64,000 bases of DNA from Tsuneonella sediminis (GTDB lineage Bacteria; Pseudomonadota; Alphaproteobacteria; Sphingomonadales; Sphingomonadaceae): contig NZ_JBNCBU010000001.1 in assembly GCF_051912845.1 (NCBI RefSeq), positions 1,178,001 to 1,242,000 of the forward strand, read 5' to 3'. The notes beneath the pieces are model-generated. The model saw nothing but the letters and a program-made list of their open reading frames with translations. It was not told where the DNA came from and did not search any database. How positions within the stretch are numbered: the stretch's first letter is position 1; each line of letters starts with the position of its first letter. Shown in pieces: positions 37,918 to 46,729 of the stretch. The translations under genes were made by a program, and so were the position numbers.

Positions 37918-38468
37918 CAGAAAGGATTGAGCGTAAAGCCCTGCTGCTGAAGCATTGCGTGCGCTGTCATCGCGGAAATCGTCACCTGCACACCGGGAAC
38001 GAGGTCTTCCTTTACGATACCGTGTGCCTTGGCGCTCTGCCCGCAGACGTAGACCTTAACGCCTTTAGCCATCATTTCTTCAAGAGCCGCGGACGTGAGG
38101 TTGTCTCGCCCGGCGAAGCGCGCGGCATATGCTTCCCGATTCATGACGTCGAAGCTCGCCTTGCCATGGACGACAAGCGCGACCTCGATGTTCTCCTGCG
38201 GAACGCCGTGCAGGACGTGCATGTTGACGAAGCGCGCGGCAGTGTCGACCGATCGGTTAATGCTGCTCTCGCCTGCCGGTTCAACCACGTCGAAGGCAAC
38301 ACTGAAGCGCATGTTGGCAGGCACGTCGACGTCGGGATCGACACGTGCGACCGCACCGAATTCCGTGAAGATGGGTCCTTCGTGAAACGCGGAGAAATCC
38401 TGCGCCGCCGAAGGCCGGGCAACGCCCAGCACGATCGCCGCAAGCGCGATTAGGCTATTTCGAAGCAT
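37917..38468 (-). CDS. exported DsrE/F-like protein
   Basis: A 183-residue protein: signal peptide (cleavage near PSAAQD, residue 23), then a DsrE/F-like domain with VNMHVLHGVPQENIEVALVVHG, and a conserved Cys in VKVYVCGQSAKAHGI. DsrE-fold proteins act in sulfur transfer; this one would work in the periplasm. It overlaps ruvA by 14 bases at its start and ruvB by one base at its end, so it is locked into the ruv operon. Function in this context unknown. Confidence 0.8.
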   Translation of the reverse strand: MLRNSLIALAAIVLGVARPSAAQDFSAFHEGPIFTEFGAVARVDPDVDVPANMRFSVAFDVVEPAGESSINRSVDTAARFVNMHVLHGVPQENIEVALVVHGKASFDVMNREAYAARFAGRDNLTSAALEEMMAKGVKVYVCGQSAKAHGIVKEDLVPGVQVTISAMTAHAMLQQQGFTLNPF

Positions 38469-39051
38469 GCTTGAGAGCCTCTCGGATAAGGGTATTGATC
38501 TGCGCGTCCTCGCCCAGCTCGTCGAGCGCGCGGGCGACGGCCTGCGCAGCGACGGCGGGCTTGAAGCCGAGGTTCTGGAGCGCGCTGACCGCATCCGCGC
38601 TCGCCCCGCCCTGCGGCAGTGGCGCGCCGACGCCGCCGCTCAAGGGCAGCGCCCCCGCCTTGTCCTTCAGCTCGTTGACAATGCGGCCCGCGAGCTTCGG
38701 TCCTACCCCTTGCGCGCGGGCCACGCTGGCAGCGTCCTGCGCGGCGCAGGCGCGTTGCAGCTCGTCGGGCGACAGCGCCGATAGGATCGCCAGCGCGACC
38801 TTGCTGCCCACGCCCTGCACCTGCGTCAGCAGGCGGAACCAGTCGCGCTCTCCCGCCACGGCAAAGCCGAGCAGGCGCATGTCGTTCTCGCTGACCTGCA
38901 GGTCGGTGAAAACCGTGCACGCCTCGCCGGTTTCGCCCAGCGCAGCGAGCGTCTTCGACGAGCAGTGGACGAGGTAGCCCACGCCCGCGACGTCGATCAC
39001 CGCCCAGTCGGCGCCGGTTTCGTCGAGTATCCCGCGCAGCTTCGCAATCAT
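38455..39051 (-). CDS. ruvA: Holliday junction DNA-binding protein RuvA
   Basis: Tetrameric Holliday-junction-binding subunit that loads RuvB. The 198-residue product shows domain I (MIAKLRGILDETGADWAVIDV), the helix-hairpin-helix region LTQVQGVGSKVALAILS and QGVGPKLAGRIVNELKDK, an acidic/Gly linker, and the flexible C-terminal domain III with AVSALQNLGFKPAVAAQAV. First gene of the ruvA / DsrE-like / ruvB operon; ruvC is not adjacent in this window. Divergent from aroC, with 79 bases between. Confidence 0.96.
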   Translation of the reverse strand: MIAKLRGILDETGADWAVIDVAGVGYLVHCSSKTLAALGETGEACTVFTDLQVSENDMRLLGFAVAGERDWFRLLTQVQGVGSKVALAILSALSPDELQRACAAQDAASVARAQGVGPKLAGRIVNELKDKAGALPLSGGVGAPLPQGGASADAVSALQNLGFKPAVAAQAVARALDELGEDAQINTLIREALKHASK

Positions 39052-39130
39052 GGTTTGTTCTTGGCGCGCAAGAAAGCGTTTGGGAAGCGCCGATGGACTT
39101 GGCCCCACAGTTGCGGCATCGGTTCGGCGC

Positions 39131-40198
39131 ATGAGCTGGAACACCTTCGGCCGCGTGCTGCGGATGACCACGTGGGGCGAAAGCCACGGGCCGGCGCTGG
39201 GCGCGGTGGTCGACGGGTGCCCGCCTGGCCTTGAGCTGAGCGAGGCCGACATCCAGCCATGGCTCGACGCGCGGCGGCCGGGGACCAGCCGGTTCACTAC
39301 CCAGCGGCAGGAACCCGACGCGGTGCGACTGCTGTCAGGCACGTTCGAAGGCCGCACCACCGGGACGCCGATCAGCCTGATGATCGAGAACGTCGACCAG
39401 CGATCGAAGGATTATTCGGAAGTCGCCAAGGCCTATCGCCCCGGCCACGCCGACTATGCCTACGACGCCAAGTACGGTTTTCGCGACTATCGCGGCGGCG
39501 GGCGCTCGTCGGCGCGCGAGACTGCCGCACGGGTCGCGGCGGGCGCGGTCGCGCGGCTGGTAATCCCCGAAGTGCGGATTGAGGCCTACGTCGTCGAGAT
39601 TGGCGGCGACGGCATCGACCGGTCGGCGATGGACATGGCCGAGGTTGGCAAAAACCCGTTCTGGTGCCCCGACGCCGCTGCGGCGAAGCGCTGGGAGGCG
39701 CTGGTGGACGAGGCCCGCCTTGCCGGCTCGTCGCTCGGCGCGGTGGTCGAATGCGCCGCGCACGGCGTCCCCGCCGGTTGGGGCGCGCCGGTCTACGCCA
39801 AGCTCGACGCCGACCTCGCGGGCGCGATGATGGGGATCAACGCGGTCAAGGCGGTCGAGATTGGCGACGGGTTCGCCGCCGTGCGCCTGACCGGCGAGAC
39901 CAACGCCGACCCCATGCGACCGGGAGAGGGCGGCCCCGAGTTCACGGCGAACCACGCCGGCGGCATCGCGGGCGGGATCAGCACCGGCCAGCCGGTCGTC
40001 TGCCGGGTCGCGTTCAAGCCGACCTCCTCGATCCTCACCCCGGTCGAGACGATCGACAGTGCGGGCAATGCGACCGAGATTCGCACCAGGGGTCGGCACG
40101 ACCCCTGCGTCGGCATCCGCGGCACGCCGGTGGTCGCCGCGATGATGGCGTTGGTGCTCGCCGACCACAAGCTGCTGCACCGCGCCCAGTGCGGGTGA
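39131..40198 (+). CDS. aroC: Chorismate synthase
   Basis: Last step of the shikimate pathway: EPSP to chorismate using reduced FMN. The 355-residue product has WGESHGPALGAVVDGCPPG, the RPGHADYAYDAKYG and GGGRSSARETAARVAAG signatures, and ends with VGIRGTPVVAAMMALVLADH. ATG 39131 fits the family start. It stands near pheA in function but not in position. Confidence 0.97.
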   Translation: MSWNTFGRVLRMTTWGESHGPALGAVVDGCPPGLELSEADIQPWLDARRPGTSRFTTQRQEPDAVRLLSGTFEGRTTGTPISLMIENVDQRSKDYSEVAKAYRPGHADYAYDAKYGFRDYRGGGRSSARETAARVAAGAVARLVIPEVRIEAYVVEIGGDGIDRSAMDMAEVGKNPFWCPDAAAAKRWEALVDEARLAGSSLGAVVECAAHGVPAGWGAPVYAKLDADLAGAMMGINAVKAVEIGDGFAAVRLTGETNADPMRPGEGGPEFTANHAGGIAGGISTGQPVVCRVAFKPTSSILTPVETIDSAGNATEIRTRGRHDPCVGIRGTPVVAAMMALVLADHKLLHRAQCG

Positions 40199-40225
40199 CG
40201 GCGCGGGCGCGCTTGGGGTGACCGG

Positions 40226-40822
40226 ATGAAGCGGATCGGCGGGGCGCGCCTGCTGCTCTGGGTCGCGCTCGCGCTGCCGGGGGCGTGGATCGGCTGGCGC
40301 TGGCTGGCGACGCCCGAGACCTACGGGTTCGGCCACGCGATCAGGGACAGCGGGGACTGGGCCGCGTGGCTGCTCCTGGCGGCACTGGCGGTGACGCCGC
40401 TGCGGCTGGCGCTGGGCATGCGCCCGCTTACCCGCTGGCTGCTGCTGCGCCGCCGCGATCTCGGCGTGGCGAGCTTCGCGTACGCTGCCGCCCACACGGG
40501 GATCTATCTAGCGGACAAGGCCTCGCTCGCCGTCGTGTTCGATCAGGCGGGCGGTGCGGACCTCTTGACGGGATGGTTGGCGCTGGCGCTGTTTGCGCCG
40601 CTTGCCGCCACCTCGAACGACGCCTCGGTGCGGGCGTTCAAAAGAGCGTGGAAATCACTGCACCGGCTGGTCTACCCGGCCGCACTGCTAGTCTTCGCAC
40701 ACTGGGTGCTGACTGCATTCGACCCGTTCACCGCTTGGCTGCACGTCGCGATCCTGGCCCTGATCGAGGGAGCCAGGATCGCGCTGCAATATCGGCAGGG
40801 CAGGCGTCAGAGGGTGACGTAG
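40226..40822 (+). CDS. msrQ: MsrQ-like haem-binding membrane protein
   Basis: A 198-residue inner-membrane protein of the ferric-reductase-like transmembrane family with six helices. His residues that could bind haem lie in FAYAAAHTGIYL and FAHWVLTAFD; the loop KRAWKSLHRLVYPA is typical of MsrQ. MsrQ feeds electrons to periplasmic MsrP for methionine-sulfoxide repair, but no msrP is adjacent, so the assignment is by family. Its 3' end overlaps the convergent helix-hairpin-helix gene by 16 bases. Confidence 0.8.
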   Translation: MKRIGGARLLLWVALALPGAWIGWRWLATPETYGFGHAIRDSGDWAAWLLLAALAVTPLRLALGMRPLTRWLLLRRRDLGVASFAYAAAHTGIYLADKASLAVVFDQAGGADLLTGWLALALFAPLAATSNDASVRAFKRAWKSLHRLVYPAALLVFAHWVLTAFDPFTAWLHVAILALIEGARIALQYRQGRRQRVT

Positions 40823-41319
40823 GCGCGCAGGCGCGCGACTTCGGCCTCGTCGACGTACTTGCCGATTTCGCGGTCGAACTCCGCCATGTCCTCGTAAGGC
40901 CGGTACTCGAGGAACTCGTGGACCATCTTGGGCGTCATGCCGGGGATCAGCTTGATCGCATCCTCGCTGGCGGTGTTGAGGTTCACCGGCACGAACACAT
41001 TGGTCAGTGCGCTCTTGGCGGCTTCGGGCGCCATGGTCTTGCGCAGCGCGGCCTCGAACGCGACCACGTCGGCATAGGGGCGCGCGGCGACGAGAGCGGC
41101 GGCGATCTCGGGAGTCATCCCGGGCAGGCCGGCGAGCTGCTGCTCGGTCGCGGTGTTGGCGTCGATGATGGTGGGCGCCGCCGGCGCGGCTGCGGCGGCT
41201 TCGGTGGGCGCGGAGGGCGCGGATTCACCCTCGGCCGGAGCCTCGTCGGTCCCGCCCGAACAGGCGGACAGCAGCGCGGCCGAAGCGGCCATGAGCGAGG
41301 AGACGACGAATTTGCGCAT
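40807..41319 (-). CDS. exported helix-hairpin-helix lipoprotein
   Basis: A 170-residue lipoprotein: lipobox LLSAC (Cys20), an acidic/Ala/Pro linker (residues 21-50), then two helix-hairpin-helix units, one with NTATEQQLAGLPGMTPEIAAALVAARPY and one with NLNTASEDAIKLIPGMTPKMVHEFLEYRPY. The layout recalls ComEA, which binds DNA in the periplasm during uptake, but here the anchor is a lipid. No competence genes are adjacent. DNA binding is inferred from the motif. Confidence 0.78.
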   Translation of the reverse strand: MRKFVVSSLMAASAALLSACSGGTDEAPAEGESAPSAPTEAAAAAPAAPTIIDANTATEQQLAGLPGMTPEIAAALVAARPYADVVAFEAALRKTMAPEAAKSALTNVFVPVNLNTASEDAIKLIPGMTPKMVHEFLEYRPYEDMAEFDREIGKYVDEAEVARLRAYVTL

Positions 41320-41444
41320 GAATGAATTTCCTTGTTGCTAAAGGCTTGCATTAGCACAACGCTGCGGCGCGCCAAGCCCTGTCTGGTACCCTTCGTGCAA
41401 CGCGCAAGGACATGATACGGTCGATCGCGCTAATCGATCCAGAC

Positions 41445-41466
41445 AATCAATCGCGGGTGATTGATT
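41445..41466. promoter_or_regulatory. perfect palindrome upstream of katG
   Basis: AATCAATC-GCGGGT-GATTGATT is a perfect 8-base inverted repeat with a six-base spacer, 125 bases before the katG ATG. It does not match the classical OxyR pattern closely. A dimeric regulator of katG, or of a longer leader, is the natural reading. Confidence 0.5.
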
Positions 41467-41590
41467 TATTCGCTCAACCTTATCGAGTCATCGCGTTTCC
41501 CGCGCACGGTGCCGATTGCTAGGATGGCACCAGCCTATTCGCGCGGCATGAGTCGCGCCCACCAGACACGCAGACAGGAGAGACCGAACC

Positions 41591-43807
41591 ATGGACGCCA
41601 AGACAGGATCGATCGAGGGCGGCTGCCCGATGGGGCACGGCGACGGGGGCGTTCGCGCGCTGCTCGGCCGCACGAACAAGGACTGGTGGCCCGAGATGCT
41701 CGCCACCGAGATCCTCAATCCCAACGGACCGACCAACCCGTATGGCGAGGACTTCGATTACGCCGAGGCGTTCAACGCCATCGATTACAAGGCGCTGAAG
41801 CAGGACCTCACCGACCTGATGACCGACAGCCAGCCGTGGTGGCCGGCCGACTACGGCCATTACGGCCCGTTCTTCATCCGCATGGCGTGGCACGCGGCGG
41901 GCACCTATCGCACCGCCGACGGCCGCGGGGGCGCCAACAGCGGGCAGCAGCGTTTCGCCCCGCTCGACAGCTGGCCCGACAACGGCAACCTCGACAAGGC
42001 GCGGCGCCTCCTGTGGCCGATCAAGCAGAAGTACGGCCGCAACATCTCGTGGGCCGACCTCTTCATCCTCGCCGGCAACGTCGCCATCGAGAGCATGGGC
42101 GGGCCGACCTTCGGCTTCGGCGGCGGCCGGCCCGACGTCTACGAGCCCGAGCGCGACATCTACTGGGGCTCGGAAGACAAGTGGGTGAACGAGGGCGTGC
42201 AGACCCGCATCGCGCCCGATCACGGCATGCACGAACTCGAAGGACCGCTCGCCGCGATCCAGATGGGCCTGATCTACGTCAATCCCGAAGGACCGGGCGG
42301 CAACCCGCACGACGACGAGGGTATGGCGCGCGACATGAAGGAAACATTCGCGCGCATGGCGATGGACGCCGAAGAGACCGTCGCGCTGACCGCCGGCGGG
42401 CACACCTTCGGCAAGGCGCACGGCAACGGCGATCCGAGCACGCTCGGCGCGGCGCCGGCTGGCGGCGACCTCGTGGCCCAGGGCTTCGGCTGGGTCTCGG
42501 GGGAAGAGCATGGCGGCATTGGCGAGCATACCGTGACCAGCGGCATCGAGGGCGCGTGGACCAACACGCCCAAGGAGTGGAGCGAGAACTATTTCCGCCT
42601 GCTGCTCGACTACGACTACGAGCTGGTGAAGTCGCCCGCCGGCGCTTTCCAGTGGCAGCCGATCGACCAGAAGGAAGAAGACATGGCCCCGGCGGCCTGG
42701 GACCCGACCAAGAAGGTCCCGACGATGATGACAACCGCCGACATGGCGCTGAAGCGCGATCCCGAGTTCCGCAAGATCAGCGAGAAGTTCCGTAATGACC
42801 ACGAGGCGTTCAAGGACGCCTTCGCCCGCGCGTGGTTCAAGCTGACCCACCGCGACATGGGCCCCAAGATCCGTTATCTCGGCCCCGAGGTTCCCGAGGA
42901 GGACCTGATCTGGCAGGACCCGGTGCCGGCCGGCACCATGCCGTCTGACGCGCTCGTGTCTGAGGTGAAGGCGAAGATCGCCGACAGCGGGCTGACGGTC
43001 AGCCAGCTGATCAAGACTGCGTGGGCCTCTGCCTCGACCTACCGCAAGTCCGACTTCCGCGGCGGGGCCAACGGCGCGCGCGTCGCGCTCGAGCCGCAGC
43101 GGAACTGGGAAGTCAACGAGCCCGAGATGCTCGCCAAGGTCATCGACACGCTCGACGGCCTGCGCGGCGAGATGAGCCTTGCCGACGCAATCGTGCTCGG
43201 CGGCGTGGTCGGGCTCGAGAAGGCGACCAGGGACGCCGGCTTCTCGGTCGAGGTGCCGTTTACCGGCGGCCGCGGCGACGCGACGCAGGACCAGACCGAC
43301 GTCGACAGCTTCGCGGTCATGGAGCCGGAGGCCGATGCCTTCCGCAACTACGTGGGCAAGAAGAAGCTCGCGGTGAAGGTCGAGGAGATGATGCTCGACC
43401 GCGCCAGCCTTCTCGGCCTCTCGGTACCCGAGATGGTCGTGCTGGTCGGAGGCCTTCGCGTGCTCGGTGCCAACCACGGCGAGCGTGGCCACGGCCACTT
43501 CACCAAGCGTTCGGGACAGCTGACCAACGACTTCTTCGTCAACCTCTACGACATGACGAACGTCTGGAAGGCGACCGACGACAGCGACCAAGAGTACATC
43601 GCCACCGATCGCAAGGACGGCAGCACGAAGTGGCACGCCACCCGCGCCGACCTGATCTTCGGTTCGAACTCCGAGCTGCGCGCCGTGGGCGAGGTCTATG
43701 CCGAGAACGGCAACGAGGAGAAGTTCGTGAAGGACTTCGTGAAGGCCTGGACCAAGGTCATGAACGCAGATCGCTTCGACCTTACCTACGCCAAGTACCA
43801 CAAGTAA
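41591..43807 (+). CDS. katG: Catalase-peroxidase KatG
   Basis: Bifunctional haem enzyme breaking down hydrogen peroxide. The 738-residue two-domain product is full length. In the N-domain RMAWHAAGTYR supplies Arg, Trp and distal His, MGLIYVNPEG the Tyr and ETFARMAMD the Met of the Trp-Tyr-Met cross-link, and LTAGGHTFGKAHG the proximal His. The C-domain is the usual degenerate duplicate. The gene has its own terminator and a palindrome in its leader; no oxyR is adjacent. Confidence 0.97.
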   Translation: MDAKTGSIEGGCPMGHGDGGVRALLGRTNKDWWPEMLATEILNPNGPTNPYGEDFDYAEAFNAIDYKALKQDLTDLMTDSQPWWPADYGHYGPFFIRMAWHAAGTYRTADGRGGANSGQQRFAPLDSWPDNGNLDKARRLLWPIKQKYGRNISWADLFILAGNVAIESMGGPTFGFGGGRPDVYEPERDIYWGSEDKWVNEGVQTRIAPDHGMHELEGPLAAIQMGLIYVNPEGPGGNPHDDEGMARDMKETFARMAMDAEETVALTAGGHTFGKAHGNGDPSTLGAAPAGGDLVAQGFGWVSGEEHGGIGEHTVTSGIEGAWTNTPKEWSENYFRLLLDYDYELVKSPAGAFQWQPIDQKEEDMAPAAWDPTKKVPTMMTTADMALKRDPEFRKISEKFRNDHEAFKDAFARAWFKLTHRDMGPKIRYLGPEVPEEDLIWQDPVPAGTMPSDALVSEVKAKIADSGLTVSQLIKTAWASASTYRKSDFRGGANGARVALEPQRNWEVNEPEMLAKVIDTLDGLRGEMSLADAIVLGGVVGLEKATRDAGFSVEVPFTGGRGDATQDQTDVDSFAVMEPEADAFRNYVGKKKLAVKVEEMMLDRASLLGLSVPEMVVLVGGLRVLGANHGERGHGHFTKRSGQLTNDFFVNLYDMTNVWKATDDSDQEYIATDRKDGSTKWHATRADLIFGSNSELRAVGEVYAENGNEEKFVKDFVKAWTKVMNADRFDLTYAKYHK

Positions 43808-43820
43808 GGCGGACGCCTTA
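43805..43820 (+). repeat. palindrome spanning katG stop codon
   Basis: TAAGGCG-GA-CGCCTTA is a perfect 7-base inverted repeat whose first three bases are the katG TAA. It directly precedes the terminator hairpin and may help protect the mRNA end. Confidence 0.4.
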
Positions 43821-43826
43821 TCGCAG

Positions 43827-43866
43827 GGGCCACCGGCAGCGACGCTGCCGGTGGCCCTTTGCTTTT
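43827..43866 (+). terminator. Rho-independent terminator of katG
   Basis: A perfect 14-base stem, GGGCCACCGGCAGC with GCTGCCGGTGGCCC, around a GAC loop, followed by TTTGCTTTT. This is a textbook intrinsic terminator 20 bases past the katG stop. Confidence 0.92.
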
Positions 43867-43917
43867 GCGTGCCTGCCTGTCACACTCGCCCGCGCAAGCA
43901 CGCGGCAGGGGGCGGCG

Positions 43918-45222
43918 ATGGACGCGACGGGTGAGCCCGGGAGGGCGCCACCGAGCAGGAAGCAACTGGGTGCCGTGGCGCTCGGCAACGCGCTCGAATT
44001 CTACGACTTCATGATCTTCAGCTTCTTCGCGATCCAGATCGGGGAGACGTTCTTTCCCTCGACCGACCCGATCAACAGCCTTCTCGCCGCTCTGGCGACA
44101 TTCGGCGCCGGGTTCCTGACGCGGCCCCTGGGCGCTTGGGCAATCGGCCGCTTCGGAGATCGGGCGGGCCGCAAGCCGGCGATGCTGCTGTCGTTTGCGC
44201 TGATCGGGGTGTCGAGCCTCGCGCTCGCGCTTGTCCCGTCTTATGCCGCGATCGGGGTCGCCGCACCGGTGCTCGTGATCATCGGGCGGCTGGTCCAGGG
44301 TTTCGCGCTCGGCGGCGAGGTGGGGCCGAGCAGCGCCTTCTTGGCCGAGGCCGGTCCGGCCGACAAACGCGGCCGCTACATCTCGCTGCAGTTCGTGAGC
44401 CAGGGCGCGGCGATCCTCGCCTCGGGCATCGTCGGCGTGATCGTAGCCAAGTCGTTCAGCGACGCCGGGCTGACGCAGTATGGCTGGCGGATCGCGCTGG
44501 CGCTGGGCGCGCTGATCGTCCCCGTCGGACTCGTGCTGCGCCGCTCGCTCGAGGAGACGCTGCCGCCCGCCGCTGCCGTGACCGAAGCCGACATCGCGCC
44601 TTATCGGCGGATCGTGGTGCTGGGCTTCTTCATCCTGCTGGCGGGGACCATCGCGACCTACGTCATGACCTACCTCACCACCTACGCGCAGTCGGTCCTG
44701 GGTCTGCCGGCAGACATCTCGCTCGGCGCGACCGTCGCGGGAGGACTGGCCTACACGCTCGGCGCGATCGCCGGCGGCATCGCGGCCGATCGCCTGGGAC
44801 GGCGCCCGGTCATGCTGGCACCGATGGCGCTGTCGCTGGCGATGATCATGCCCTCGTTCTGGTGGCTCAACGCCAGTCCGTCCGAAGGCGTCCTCTACAC
44901 GGTCGCGTTCGGCCTGCGCTTCTTCCTGACGATGGGGATGACGGCGGGTTTCATCGCGCTGACCGAGGGGCTGCCGCGCCGCGTCCGCTCGGGCGCGCTG
45001 GCGCTCGTCTATGCCATAGCCATTTCCGTCTTCGGCGGCTCGACCCAGTTCGTGATCGCCTGGCTGACCGACGTGACCGGCGATCCGATGGCGCCCGCGT
45101 GGTACGTCCTTGCGGCCACCGCGATCGGCCTTTGCGCGATGGCCCTGATGCGCGAATCGCGCCCTTCGCTGCAACCGCATCCGGACCCGCAGCCTGCGTT
45201 CGAGCCTGTCCGCGTCCGGTAG
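43918..45222 (+). CDS. MFS transporter (metabolite:H+ symporter type)
   Basis: A 434-residue protein with twelve predicted helices. The N-terminus GNALEFYDFMIFSFFAIQIGETFFP and the loop GRFGDRAGRKPAML are those of the MHS branch (ShiA, ProP, KgtP-like), and GRLVQGFALGGEVGPSSAFLAE is helix 4-5. Related proteins import organic acids or osmolytes with protons; the substrate cannot be read. A GGGGG-rich site precedes ATG 43918. Separate unit from katG. Confidence 0.88.
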   Translation: MDATGEPGRAPPSRKQLGAVALGNALEFYDFMIFSFFAIQIGETFFPSTDPINSLLAALATFGAGFLTRPLGAWAIGRFGDRAGRKPAMLLSFALIGVSSLALALVPSYAAIGVAAPVLVIIGRLVQGFALGGEVGPSSAFLAEAGPADKRGRYISLQFVSQGAAILASGIVGVIVAKSFSDAGLTQYGWRIALALGALIVPVGLVLRRSLEETLPPAAAVTEADIAPYRRIVVLGFFILLAGTIATYVMTYLTTYAQSVLGLPADISLGATVAGGLAYTLGAIAGGIAADRLGRRPVMLAPMALSLAMIMPSFWWLNASPSEGVLYTVAFGLRFFLTMGMTAGFIALTEGLPRRVRSGALALVYAIAISVFGGSTQFVIAWLTDVTGDPMAPAWYVLAATAIGLCAMALMRESRPSLQPHPDPQPAFEPVRVR

Positions 45223-45347
45223 CCCGGCGGCTGGTGCGGCGCGCGGTGCCTGATGCGAGTCGAACCGAGCCGGCCCCGATTGCCGGCCCTCGCCACTTTC
45301 TTCATCCTCGCGGAACCATCGGGGCAACGGGCGACGGGCCGGACTGC

Positions 45348-46115
45348 GTGACTTTTCTGACGACAGTGGCGCTCGCCATCGCCGCGTTCGCGGCCGCGGA
45401 GCCCGCGATGGCGCAGGACGCCGGATCGTCTCCGCCTGCGTGGGACGAGGCCGCAGTCGCCCCCGCAGATATCCGATGCACCCCCGAGACGAGCGGCTAC
45501 ATTATGCCCACGACCGGCGCACTCTTCACCCTGCCGCCCGATCCCGACGCGGACCGGTCATGCGAGTACGAGGCGGTGCCCCCTCTCCGCCGCCCGCCGG
45601 CTCCAAGCCTCTTCTCGATGGTCGCGGTGCCGATCGGCAGTGCGCCGCCTTCGGCGAAGTGGAATGCTGCGCGCCTGTCCAGCCTTGCAGACGAACCGGG
45701 GCCGTGGGACGAACTGGTCTCCGAAGTCCGGCGGCTGCCCGCGGCCGATCCCGTTCGGATGGTCAACCAGTGGGTCAACTGGCACGTGCGCTACCGCGAC
45801 GACGCGGCCGGCGACGAATGGTCGCCGGCTTCGCACACGCTTCGGCGCGCGTACGGAGATTGCGAGGATTTCGCGCTCGCGAAGATGGGACTGTTGCTGG
45901 CGCTGGGTGTCCCCGCCGACGACATGTACCTCGTGCTCCTGCACGACAGAAGAAAGATCGAACATGCGGTCCTTGCCGTCAGCCGCCACGGCCGGCTGCT
46001 CGTCCTCGACAACCGGACCGACAAGGTGCTCGGCCAGGAAGCGATCGCCGATTACACGCCGATCCTCAGCTTTTCAGGGCCCTTCGCCTGGACCTACGGC
46101 GCGCGGGGCGGCTGA
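45348..46115 (+). CDS. BTLCP transglutaminase-like cysteine protease
   Basis: A 255-residue exported protein of the bacterial transglutaminase-like cysteine proteinase family (PF06035). The signal peptide ends near AMAQDA (residue 25). The predicted Cys-His-Asp triad is in RRAYGDCEDFALAKMG, KIEHAVLAV and VLDNRTDKV. GTG 45348 is the only sensible start because it alone gives a full signal sequence in frame. In other bacteria the relative LapG cleaves adhesins at the surface; here no lapD or adhesin is adjacent, so the role is open. Confidence 0.85.
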   Translation: MTFLTTVALAIAAFAAAEPAMAQDAGSSPPAWDEAAVAPADIRCTPETSGYIMPTTGALFTLPPDPDADRSCEYEAVPPLRRPPAPSLFSMVAVPIGSAPPSAKWNAARLSSLADEPGPWDELVSEVRRLPAADPVRMVNQWVNWHVRYRDDAAGDEWSPASHTLRRAYGDCEDFALAKMGLLLALGVPADDMYLVLLHDRRKIEHAVLAVSRHGRLLVLDNRTDKVLGQEAIADYTPILSFSGPFAWTYGARGG

Positions 46116-46146
46116 ACTGCCACTTGGCGGGACCGCGATACCTTTC

Positions 46147-46722
46147 TCACCGGACCCGCTTGAGGACGATGTAGAGCGCGCCCTCGCCGCCGTGCCGGAC
46201 GTGGGCCTTGCGGATCGCGGCAATCGCCGGGGCGTGGCTCGATGCGGCAAGCCAGTCGAGGACCTTGGCCCGTATCGCGCCCCGGCGGTCCGCGCGGTCG
46301 GCGTGTTCGACGGGCCGGGACTTTCCGGCGATCAGCAGGACCACCCGGGCCCCCATCGCGCGGGCCTGCGCGATCCCGTCCATCAACCGGGCGTAGGCGG
46401 TGTCGAGCGAGTGACCGTGCAGGTCGAGCGTCAGGTCGGGATCGATCGCCCCGGCGCGAAACCGGCGATCCCAGTGCGAATCGAGCGTCGGCTCTTCCCG
46501 CCCGCGGCCCGGCGGCGGCGGCGGCGGAGAGACCGGCGCGCGAACTGCCCGGCGCCCCGGCGACAACGGGGTCGGCGCGGAAGGCGCGGCGCGATCGCCC
46601 TTGACTTGAGGCGCGTCAGGGACCTTCCTCGATACGCCCGGGGGCCGAAGCGGCGCGACGGTCGCAGCCACCCTTGCCCACGCGTCGGCTTCCTCGGCGG
46701 TGAGGCCACGCGGCGGCTTCAC
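46147..46722 (-). CDS. Smr-domain endonuclease-like protein
   Basis: A 191-residue protein with a Pro/Arg-rich N-terminal half and a C-terminal Smr (small MutS-related) domain: LTLDLHGHSLDTAYARLMDGI with the DLHG motif and VVLLIAGKSR, ending VRHGGEGALYIVLKRVR with the HGG-type element. Smr proteins nick DNA or RNA. GTG start, seven bases after the mltA stop; the two are surely co-transcribed, as in many Alphaproteobacteria. Confidence 0.88.
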   Translation of the reverse strand: MKPPRGLTAEEADAWARVAATVAPLRPPGVSRKVPDAPQVKGDRAAPSAPTPLSPGRRAVRAPVSPPPPPPGRGREEPTLDSHWDRRFRAGAIDPDLTLDLHGHSLDTAYARLMDGIAQARAMGARVVLLIAGKSRPVEHADRADRRGAIRAKVLDWLAASSHAPAIAAIRKAHVRHGGEGALYIVLKRVR

Positions 46723-46729
46723 CGGGCCG

